Source: Clostridia bacterium (lineage in GTDB: Bacteria > Bacillota > DULZ01). From it: a DNA stretch of 5,366 bases. Numbering within the stretch: position 1 is the first letter of the stretch; every line of letters begins with the position of its first letter. The DNA lies in NCBI GenBank assembly GCA_012520135.1, contig JAAYOX010000327.1:1-5366 (forward strand), given 5' to 3'. Below the pieces are notes generated by a model that saw only the letters and a list, made by a program, of their open reading frames with translations, searched no databases and was not told where the DNA came from. Positions 1-5,366 of this stretch are shown here, piece by piece. The position numbers and the translations under genes are program-made.

Positions 1-810
1 AAGGTAGGAGTTTCCCTTTTAGGGAATTTTCTCGGCCCAATCTGTATTGGTATCGGTGCCGGCTTTCTGATCCTGGAATTGGGTCGTCCTTTTCAAAGTT
101 GGCGGGTTTTTGTGAATCCGAAAGCTATTTTAACCTTCGGTGCCTGGAATATGTTAATTGCCATTGTTGCCGGTCTACTCCTGGCTTCTTTTGGCTTGGC
201 CCAGGTTCCTTGGCAATCGGCTGTAGCACTGCGTAAATTGCTGGCAGTTGTCTCAGTTATTACGGGGCTGGTAGTGGCTACTTATCCGGGGGTCTTACTG
301 GGAAGGCATAAATCCCGGCCTTTCTGGGTCGGACCGGGTTTGATGAGTTTATTCCTCCTTTCCTCCTTGGTAACGGGAACGGCGGCTCATCTTCTTTGCG
401 GTTTAACGACTACGGTGACGGCAAGTATCCTGCCGGATATCTTCCGCTGGGTAGCGGCAGGTCTTTTGGTATTGCAACTGGCTTTATGGGTCGGTTACGT
501 TTTGATTAAAAAGACCGGCACTACTTATTTGGAAGCCAAGGCGGCTGAGCGCTGGCTTAGCGGCGATTTGGCCGGCCTGTTCAAGTATGGATTCCTTTTG
601 ATCGGTACTATAGTGCCAATCATATTATTGATCTGGTCCATGAATTTTGCCTTTCTTGGCTCTGCCTTGGTCTTGTTAGGGGGACTTTTGATGCGCTGGC
701 TGACGGTTTGTGCCGGGGAAGACAGGACCTGGCTCCCGGGAGAACAGCTGTATCGTTCCCGGCTGCCTAAAGGCAACGAAGACTTTTTGAAAGCCTGGGG
801 CGATAAGTAG
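1..810 (+). CDS. NrfD/PsrC-family membrane subunit of a molybdoenzyme complex (5' partial)
   Basis: Integral membrane subunit that in this family (NrfD, PsrC) passes electrons between a quinone pool and an iron-sulfur/molybdopterin partner. The reading frame is open from base 1 to the TAG at 808-810, giving 269 visible residues, and the true start lies upstream. About seven hydrophobic segments are visible, near residues 3-25, 44-64, 79-100, 110-133, 148-169, 193-212 and 216-238 of the visible part. Typical NrfD proteins have eight or more, so roughly one segment plus the N-terminus is missing. The ELGRPFQSWRVFVNP stretch (residues 26-40) after the first visible helix matches the family's conserved LGRPxxxWR..xNP loop, followed by a TFGAWN segment. 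The hydrophilic tail (residues 239-269) should be exposed to solvent. The molybdopterin subunit two genes downstream is the likely partner. The NrfD-superfamily call is firm; the exact subtype is not. Confidence 0.86.
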   Translation, partial: KVGVSLLGNFLGPICIGIGAGFLILELGRPFQSWRVFVNPKAILTFGAWNMLIAIVAGLLLASFGLAQVPWQSAVALRKLLAVVSVITGLVVATYPGVLLGRHKSRPFWVGPGLMSLFLLSSLVTGTAAHLLCGLTTTVTASILPDIFRWVAAGLLVLQLALWVGYVLIKKTGTTYLEAKAAERWLSGDLAGLFKYGFLLIGTIVPIILLIWSMNFAFLGSALVLLGGLLMRWLTVCAGEDRTWLPGEQLYRSRLPKGNEDFLKAWGDK

Positions 811-825
811 ATAACTTATTAAGTT

Positions 826-830
826 AGGGG
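826..830 (+). promoter_or_regulatory. Ribosome binding site of the radical SAM gene
   Basis: AGGGG ends 7 bases before the ATG at 838. It lies in the 27-base gap after the NrfD-like gene, supports that start and shows the two genes are translated from a shared message. The gap has no room for a terminator, and I see no hairpin in it. Confidence 0.7.
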
Positions 831-837
831 TTTTAGT

Positions 838-2127
838 ATGAAACCATATTCGGCTTTAGACAAGGAAATTGAATTGGAAGCTACTCAAAGCATTTGCCCG
901 GTTTGCCTGAAAGTAATCGATGCAAAAATAATCAGCCGGAATAAAGCTGTCTACATGACTAAAACATGCCCGGAACACGGAACTTATACTTCCTATGTAT
1001 GGCCTGACGAGGAGCACTACCGGTGGATGAACAGCTTTCAATTCCCCACTAAAAAGTCTCCTTCAGGAGAAACTGAACCAAAACAGCCGTGTCCTGAAGG
1101 CTGCGGTTTATGCAGCCGGCATTTGCGTCATCCTACCCTGGTGGAATTGGAGGTTACTCAGGACTGCAATATAAAATGCCCTGTCTGCTTTGCTGCGGCT
1201 AACGAGGACAACCGTCACCCTGAGCCCGGTCCGGACCTTAAGACATTGGAAGAAATGTACCAACAGATCAAAGATCGGGTCGGTACCTACGTCAGCATCC
1301 AGCTGACCGGTGGGGAACCCACCACCCGGCCTGATCTGGCTTCGATCGTGGAACTGGGCAGGAAAGCAGGCTTTACCGGAATTGAGATCAATACCAACGG
1401 CATTGTCATCGGCAAGGACAAGGCTTACCTGGAGAAATTACACCAAGCAGGCATTAGCGGGATCTACATGCAGTTTGACGGCTTGTCCCCCTCTACCTAC
1501 CGGCAAATCAGGGGAGCGGATTTGCTGCCTGTTAAACTGCAGGCGATTGAACACTGCCGGCAGGTAGGCGTACAGGTAGTACTGGCCATGACTATTATCC
1601 ATGGTCTCAACCACCGGGAAATCGGTTCCGTTCTGGATTTTGCTTTAGAAAATAATGATGTCATCGCAGGCTTGGCGCTGCAGCCGGCCTTTACTTCCGG
1701 GCGATTTGGCATCAATGAAGTACAGCCCCTGACAATGGGTGATGTGGTTTTCTTGTTGGCAGAGCAGAGCCATGGTCTGATCAAGCCTGAGGACTTATGG
1801 CCTTTAGGGTGTTCCCATCCCTTATGTTCCTGTGCCACTTACCTGGTTGAGAGTCGGGAGGGTTTTATTCCCTGTACCCGATTACTGTCCAAGGAAGAAT
1901 ACCTGGACAGTTTCAACCCTGCCAGTCCTCAAGGTTCGGTGTTTGCCGACATCTTGGCGGCACGGGGATTTTCCCCTGACTCTTCCGGGCTTTCCATTTT
2001 AATCATGAACTACATGGATGCCCTGGATCTGGATCTGAAAAGGCTCAGGCAATGCAGTATGACTGTTGCTACTCGGGATAACCGGTTAATACCCTTTTGT
2101 GCCCGTCATTTAACCAGTATCGACTAA
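838..2127 (+). CDS. Cysteine-rich radical SAM protein, COG1964/MJ0619 (Tes-like) family
   Basis: Predicted cytoplasmic iron-sulfur enzyme of 429 residues that cleaves S-adenosylmethionine to start radical chemistry. The core has the CxxxCxxC cluster motif at C110, C114 and C117, a GGEP SAM-binding motif at 158-161, and a following TIM-barrel pattern (EINTNG 183-188, MQFDG 211-215). The N-terminal part carries CPVC (C20, C23) and CPEHG (C44), resembling the mononuclear iron (rubredoxin-like) site of the MJ0619/Tes family. A second cluster of cysteines (C85, C89, C92) sits just before the barrel. Further cysteines at C325, C330, C332, C346, C406 and C421 probably bind auxiliary clusters. This layout matches COG1964, which includes archaeal tetraether lipid synthase, although those proteins are longer (about 500 residues). 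It is not a SPASM-type or MoaA-type enzyme. Lying between the membrane and catalytic subunits of a molybdoenzyme, it probably works with that complex. Its substrate is unknown, and lipid coupling is only a family-based possibility. Confidence 0.85.
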   Translation: MKPYSALDKEIELEATQSICPVCLKVIDAKIISRNKAVYMTKTCPEHGTYTSYVWPDEEHYRWMNSFQFPTKKSPSGETEPKQPCPEGCGLCSRHLRHPTLVELEVTQDCNIKCPVCFAAANEDNRHPEPGPDLKTLEEMYQQIKDRVGTYVSIQLTGGEPTTRPDLASIVELGRKAGFTGIEINTNGIVIGKDKAYLEKLHQAGISGIYMQFDGLSPSTYRQIRGADLLPVKLQAIEHCRQVGVQVVLAMTIIHGLNHREIGSVLDFALENNDVIAGLALQPAFTSGRFGINEVQPLTMGDVVFLLAEQSHGLIKPEDLWPLGCSHPLCSCATYLVESREGFIPCTRLLSKEEYLDSFNPASPQGSVFADILAARGFSPDSSGLSILIMNYMDALDLDLKRLRQCSMTVATRDNRLIPFCARHLTSID

Positions 2128-2133
2128 GGATGA
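2126..2133 (+). promoter_or_regulatory. Ribosome binding site of the molybdopterin oxidoreductase gene
   Basis: AAGGATGA overlaps the TAA stop of the radical SAM gene (2125-2127) and ends 6 bases before the ATG at 2140. This overlap indicates close translational coupling of the two genes and fixes the start, which places the first cluster cysteine at residue 9. Confidence 0.7.
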
Positions 2134-2139
2134 ATAACT

Positions 2140-4323
2140 ATGACTAAAAAAGTACCTACAAACTGTCGCTTTTGTGGCTATCAATGTGGGTTGATTGCCC
2201 ATGTGGACAATAATAATGTCACCAAGGTAGAGCCTGATCCTACCCGTTTCCCCTATGACACCAGGGTACAAAACCGCTGCCCCAGGTGGCGGGTAATCCC
2301 TCAGGTGCTGGACCACCCAAAAAGAATCAATTACCCCCTGAAGCGAAAAGGCAGCCGGGGCAGTGGGCAATGGGAAAAGATTACCTGGGAGCAGGCCTTG
2401 GATGAGATTGCCGCCAAACTTCAGGCCCTAAAAGATAAATACGGTCCTGAAACCCTGGCTACCTGCATTGGCGGACCCCATGCCATCTACTGGCCTCTCC
2501 ATCGCTTTATGAACCTGTTCGGCAGCCCCAATAATGTGGGCGTCGGCCAGATTTGCTGGAATCCGGGTATTTTGATCAATACTTTGACTTTCGGGTGGCC
2601 GGTAGTCAATGAATTAAATCCGGAGACAACCAACTGTGCCCTTGTCTGGGGTACCAACCCGGCTCAATCGGATAATTCTTTATTCTGGCACAGTTTATTG
2701 CAGCTGGCAAAGGCCGGCAAACCCTTGATTGTGGTTGACCCAAGATGTAGCCAAACAGCGCGCCAAGCTACTTTATGGCTGCCTGTCCGGCCCGGCACCG
2801 ATGCTTTTCTCGCCCTTGGACTTATTCACGTCATCATTCAAGAAAAGCTCTATGACAGCAGTTTTGTGAACCGCTGGTGTTACGGGTTCGAACAATTGAA
2901 AAAGCATGTGAAACCGTATACCCCCGGCTATGTGGCAGGTATCACCGGCATCCCGGCTGAGGATATCGTCAAGGCGGCGCAACTTTACGCCGGCAACTCA
3001 CCGGCCACCCTTTACACCGGCAGGGGGATTGATCAACTTGGCTACAATACGATTCCCACTCACCAGGCTTTTGCCATCCTCCGTGCTATTACAGGCAATG
3101 TCGATGTACCTGGCGCTTCTTATTTAACGGAAATGCCGGATTTCATTCCTGAAATTGACCTGGAAATGAGCGAGCATACGGTAGCTTCATTTCGTAAAAA
3201 ACAGTTAGGTCAAGATTTTTTATCTTTACAGACTTACCAGGGCTATGCCAAGCTGCGGCAATATACGATGAAGCATGATAAAAGGCTGCCCATGCGTTAC
3301 CTGACCTCGGCCCATCCTAACCTGGTCTGGAAGGCAATGATTACCGGACAGCCGTATCCTATCAAAGCACTAATCGTCATGGCGACCAATCCCCTTTTGA
3401 CCCAGGCGGATACCGGGCTGGTCTATCAAGCACTGAAAAGCCTGGATCTTTTGGTAGTATTGGAATTATTCGAAACACCAACTGCTATGCTGGCGGACTA
3501 TATATTACCCAGCGCGGGCGTCCTGGAGCGTCCTCTGATGGAGACTGATGCAGGAACTGCCAATGTTGCCTACGGTGGCAAACAAGCTGTAACTCCTTAC
3601 TACCAGCGCCGGCAGGACTATTTCTTTTGGCGGGAACTGGGACTTCGCTTTGGTCAACAAGATTACTGGCCCTGGGAAACAATGGAGGAAGCTTTAGACG
3701 ATTGTTTGAAGCCCACCGGTTTAACTTGGCAGGAATTCTGTGAAACAGGGTTGTACTACCGGCCTCATCGATACGCCAAGTATGAAACTGCCGGCGAAAA
3801 CAACCGGCCGCTGGGATTTGCTACTGAAAGCGGTAAGGTAGAGCTTTACAGTAACTTACTTGACCATTTGGGCTACCCTCCTCTACCTCAGCCTAAACAG
3901 CCTCCCCCGGCAACGGAAGAATTTCCCCTCCGGTTGATTACCGGTGCAAGAATTCAGCCCTATTATGCATCCAGCTATCGCCAAGTGACGGAATTACGAG
4001 CCTTGCACCCGGAACCCTTGGCAGAAATTAGCCCTACTACTGCCCAAAAATACGGGTTGGAAGAGGGCAGTTGGATCCAGGTGGTAACAAAAAAGGGAAA
4101 AGGGCGCTTCAAATTGAAATTTAGATCCATGCGGGACAATGTAGTCAGTATTGAATACGGCTGGTGGTTCCCGGAAATGAAAAACAGGGAACCGGAACTG
4201 GGAGGACTATGGTTATCCAATGCCAACAATTTGACATCAGCGGATTTCGCAGCTTGCGAGCCTTTGATTGGCACCTGGAATTATAACGGTATTCCCTGCC
4301 GGATTGAAAAGGCGGTTGAATAA
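2140..4323 (+). CDS. Molybdopterin (Mo/W bis-MGD) oxidoreductase, acetylene hydratase-like branch
   Basis: Catalytic subunit of the DMSO reductase superfamily, 727 residues, expected to hold one [4Fe-4S] cluster and a bis-MGD molybdenum or tungsten centre. Cluster ligands are C9, C12, C16 and C47 (CxxCxxxC, then CPR), with R49 in the usual basic position between cluster and cofactor. Next come the molybdopterin core (about 55-500), with C139 in GQICWNP as the probable metal ligand, VVDPR (198-202) and ATNP (415-418) cofactor-binding segments, and a C-terminal dinucleotide-binding domain (about 597-725) with YGWWFPE and LSNANNLT. Length, cysteine spacing and the C-terminal signature resemble the acetylene hydratase-like group, but residue 13 is Gly rather than the Asp used by acetylene hydratase, so true hydratase activity is doubtful. 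The ligand codon is TGC, not a selenocysteine TGA. The N-terminus has no twin-arginine signal. The NrfD-like gene suggests a membrane-linked redox role. The superfamily is certain; the substrate is unknown. Confidence 0.93.
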   Translation: MTKKVPTNCRFCGYQCGLIAHVDNNNVTKVEPDPTRFPYDTRVQNRCPRWRVIPQVLDHPKRINYPLKRKGSRGSGQWEKITWEQALDEIAAKLQALKDKYGPETLATCIGGPHAIYWPLHRFMNLFGSPNNVGVGQICWNPGILINTLTFGWPVVNELNPETTNCALVWGTNPAQSDNSLFWHSLLQLAKAGKPLIVVDPRCSQTARQATLWLPVRPGTDAFLALGLIHVIIQEKLYDSSFVNRWCYGFEQLKKHVKPYTPGYVAGITGIPAEDIVKAAQLYAGNSPATLYTGRGIDQLGYNTIPTHQAFAILRAITGNVDVPGASYLTEMPDFIPEIDLEMSEHTVASFRKKQLGQDFLSLQTYQGYAKLRQYTMKHDKRLPMRYLTSAHPNLVWKAMITGQPYPIKALIVMATNPLLTQADTGLVYQALKSLDLLVVLELFETPTAMLADYILPSAGVLERPLMETDAGTANVAYGGKQAVTPYYQRRQDYFFWRELGLRFGQQDYWPWETMEEALDDCLKPTGLTWQEFCETGLYYRPHRYAKYETAGENNRPLGFATESGKVELYSNLLDHLGYPPLPQPKQPPPATEEFPLRLITGARIQPYYASSYRQVTELRALHPEPLAEISPTTAQKYGLEEGSWIQVVTKKGKGRFKLKFRSMRDNVVSIEYGWWFPEMKNREPELGGLWLSNANNLTSADFAACEPLIGTWNYNGIPCRIEKAVE

Positions 4324-4337
4324 CTACTTTTTATCGT

Positions 4338-4344
4338 AAAGGAG
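4338..4344 (+). promoter_or_regulatory. Ribosome binding site of the DUF2064 gene
   Basis: AAAGGAG lies 9 bases before the ATG at 4354, in the 30-base gap after the molybdopterin gene. It supports this start, which also places the conserved KAPNPGVTKTRL motif near the N-terminus as expected for the family. No terminator hairpin is visible in the gap. Confidence 0.72.
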
Positions 4345-4353
4345 TGTTAACAA

Positions 4354-5199
4354 ATGGTATCCAAACATGCTCTCATGATTTTTACCAAGGCACCTAACCC
4401 AGGGGTTACAAAAACCCGCCTGACAGAAGCCAGGGGAGGAATCTTTACCCCGGAAGAAGCAGCGGAGTTATACCGGGCCATGGTGTTGGACGTGGCCCAC
4501 ATTGCAAGTGAGGCTATACGGTCATTGAATACCCAAAACCCGGTCAACTGCCATGGGCAGGGGCGGGAATATCACCTGGTGTTCAGTTCTCCTTCCCCCT
4601 CGGACCGGGAACAATTGGAGGAGCTTTTGAAGGAATCAGGTATTGAGGCCTCCTTATTCATTATTGACCAGGGCAAAACTTTCGATGATCACTTTGATAA
4701 CGCCTTTAAACAACTGTTTGACCAAGGCTATGATTCCGTAGTGTCAATCGGGGGAGACCTGCCTACCATGCCTGTCAGCCATCTGATCCAGGCTTTCCAA
4801 TGGCTTGACCATTTCAAGGATACTTCTGACCGGGGCGGTTTTGTACAGGCTCCCTGCCAGGAATGCGGGGTATCATTAGTGGGTTACACGGCGAATACCC
4901 CCATGGATTCCCAGGGTGTTTACTATAACATGGACGGTGTCCCTGCATTGGATGCTTATATCAACAAGGCCGCCGCCAAAGAGATACCTGTAGCTTGTTT
5001 AGCACCGGTGGCAGATGTAGATGACATCAATGACCTGGCCCACTGTATTTCCCTGCTCCGGGCGATGGCCTACGCCAAGCCTTTTCAACAGGATATATTC
5101 CTGGCAGAAAGGACTCTTGACTGGATCGATCAATCCGGTATCATCGTCAGCACCCCTCCCAACCCCAATCACGATCCCCGTTCGACCATTGACGTCTAG
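4354..5199 (+). CDS. DUF2064/TIGR04282-family glycosyltransferase-like (GT-A, CofC-like) protein
   Basis: Predicted cytoplasmic nucleotide-sugar or nucleotidyl transferase-like protein of 281 residues. The N-terminus IFTKAPNPGVTKTRL (residues 9-23) is the family's nucleotide-binding loop, with K20 and R22 in the expected places. FTPEEAAELYRAMVLD (31-46) follows, as in DUF2064 proteins. SIGGDLPTMP (131-140) corresponds to the GxDxPxLx metal-binding motif, with D135 as the acidic residue. VADVDDINDL (219-228) matches the usual C-terminal DxDxxxDL element. Where most relatives have a DGGYxLIGL-type motif, this protein has APCQECGVSLVGY (166-178), with a CxxC pair at C168 and C171, so the active site may be altered. 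It is longer than the usual 200 or so residues, with inserts near 58-72 and a C-terminal tail. TIGR04282 proteins are known as partners of radical SAM enzymes, including arsenosugar biosynthesis genes. Here the radical SAM neighbour is of another family, so an arsenosugar role should not be assumed. Confidence 0.8.
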   Translation: MVSKHALMIFTKAPNPGVTKTRLTEARGGIFTPEEAAELYRAMVLDVAHIASEAIRSLNTQNPVNCHGQGREYHLVFSSPSPSDREQLEELLKESGIEASLFIIDQGKTFDDHFDNAFKQLFDQGYDSVVSIGGDLPTMPVSHLIQAFQWLDHFKDTSDRGGFVQAPCQECGVSLVGYTANTPMDSQGVYYNMDGVPALDAYINKAAAKEIPVACLAPVADVDDINDLAHCISLLRAMAYAKPFQQDIFLAERTLDWIDQSGIIVSTPPNPNHDPRSTIDV

Positions 5200-5203
5200 G
5201 GGG
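5198..5203 (+). promoter_or_regulatory. Ribosome binding site of the GNAT-like gene
   Basis: AGGGGG overlaps the TAG stop of the DUF2064 gene (5197-5199) and ends 8 bases before the ATG at 5212. It supports that start and suggests that the last gene is coupled to the same operon. Confidence 0.68.
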
Positions 5204-5211
5204 TTAGCAAG

Positions 5212-5366
5212 ATGAAACCTGAACCGGTCTTTGCACAAGCAGCTGATGCAGAACAATTACGGAGTATTTTTCAGGATTACGGGATGGATCTCAGCGGCCC
5301 CATCCATGACCATGTCGTTATTAGAGACGGTGAAACAATCATTGGAGGAGCCAAATTGATCCAACT
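5212..5366 (+). CDS. Probable GNAT-family N-acetyltransferase (3' partial)
   Basis: Only the first 51 residues are in the window; the frame is still open at the right edge. The visible part has the usual start of a GNAT fold: a first strand (PVFAQA), a helix (DAEQLRSIFQDY, about 12-23), then a second strand and turn (HDHVVIRDGETIIGGAKL, about 31-48) in which a residue pair such as IGGA marks the beginning of the central sheet. The acetyl-CoA-binding motif (RxxGxG/A) would lie further downstream, so the family cannot be confirmed here. It begins 12 bases after the DUF2064 gene, with a ribosome binding site overlapping that gene's stop, so it is probably the next member of the operon. The substrate cannot be inferred. 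Another small alpha/beta protein remains possible. Confidence 0.55.
   Translation, partial: MKPEPVFAQAADAEQLRSIFQDYGMDLSGPIHDHVVIRDGETIIGGAKLIQ

Larger units (their letters stand above)
1..5366 (+). other. Putative single operon (continues beyond both edges)
   Basis: Five genes on one strand are separated by 27, 12, 30 and 12 bases, two of them with ribosome binding sites that overlap the preceding stop codon. No hairpin-plus-T-run terminator or convincing promoter was seen between them. A promoter and probably an iron-sulfur (NrfC/PsrB-like) subunit gene would be expected upstream of base 1; this is inferred from the usual make-up of NrfD-containing complexes. Confidence 0.65.

Noticed and set aside
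79..81. TTG as the start of the NrfD-like gene
   Set aside because: The frame is open to base 1, and the codons upstream encode a hydrophobic helix leading into the conserved LGRP loop, so the TTG is an internal leucine of a gene cut by the edge.
838..2127. Radical SAM protein as MoaA, SPASM-type peptide enzyme or ArsS
   Set aside because: The N-terminal CPVC...CPEHG and pre-barrel CxxxCxxC segments fit the COG1964/MJ0619 pattern, and the C-terminal cysteines do not follow the SPASM arrangement.
2554..2556. Possible selenocysteine at the metal-ligand position
   Set aside because: The codon is TGC (cysteine), and no in-frame TGA occurs in the gene.
3975..4274. 99-residue minus-strand reading frame
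   Set aside because: It lies fully inside the molybdopterin gene, has no ribosome binding site or recognisable family, and its plus-strand counterpart has strong family signatures. The other antisense and overlapping frames fail for the same reasons.
4324..4353. Possible terminator in the gap after the molybdopterin gene
   Set aside because: There is a short T-run but no stem before it; the only symmetry is the 6-base palindrome GTTAAC, which is too short to matter, and a ribosome binding site fills the rest.

Overview
The window is 5366 bases of tightly packed, one-direction bacterial sequence. Five genes lie on the + strand: the first is cut by the left edge, the last by the right edge, and three are complete. 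The mid-range base composition, strong AGGAG/AGGGG ribosome binding sites and gene content suggest an anaerobic Firmicute, perhaps a Desulfotomaculum/Peptococcaceae-type organism. That placement is inferred from style and families, not from a marker gene.

Layout: (1) bases 1-810, most of an NrfD/PsrC-type membrane subunit that normally exchanges electrons with the quinone pool; (2) 838-2127, a radical SAM enzyme of the cysteine-rich COG1964/MJ0619 type, the family that includes archaeal tetraether lipid synthase (Tes); (3) 2140-4323, a molybdopterin (Mo or W bis-MGD) oxidoreductase with an N-terminal [4Fe-4S] site and a cysteine metal ligand, closest in layout to the acetylene hydratase-like branch; (4) 4354-5199, a DUF2064/TIGR04282 nucleotide-sugar-transferase-like (GT-A, CofC-like) protein; (5) 5212 to the edge, the start of a probable GNAT N-acetyltransferase. 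Gaps are only 27, 12, 30 and 12 bases, each with a good ribosome binding site. I see no terminator or internal promoter, so the set reads as part of one operon that starts upstream of the window.

Genes 1 and 3 look like the membrane and catalytic parts of a complex iron-sulfur molybdoenzyme. An iron-sulfur (NrfC/PsrB-like) subunit would be expected just upstream, outside the window. The unusual feature is the radical SAM gene placed between these two parts. Together with the transferase-like genes 4 and 5, it raises the possibility of an uncharacterised redox-linked modification pathway acting on a lipid, cofactor or small molecule. The substrate cannot be read from the sequence. There are no RNA genes, mobile elements, CRISPR arrays or notable repeats that I can support, and no gene-free stretch longer than 30 bases.
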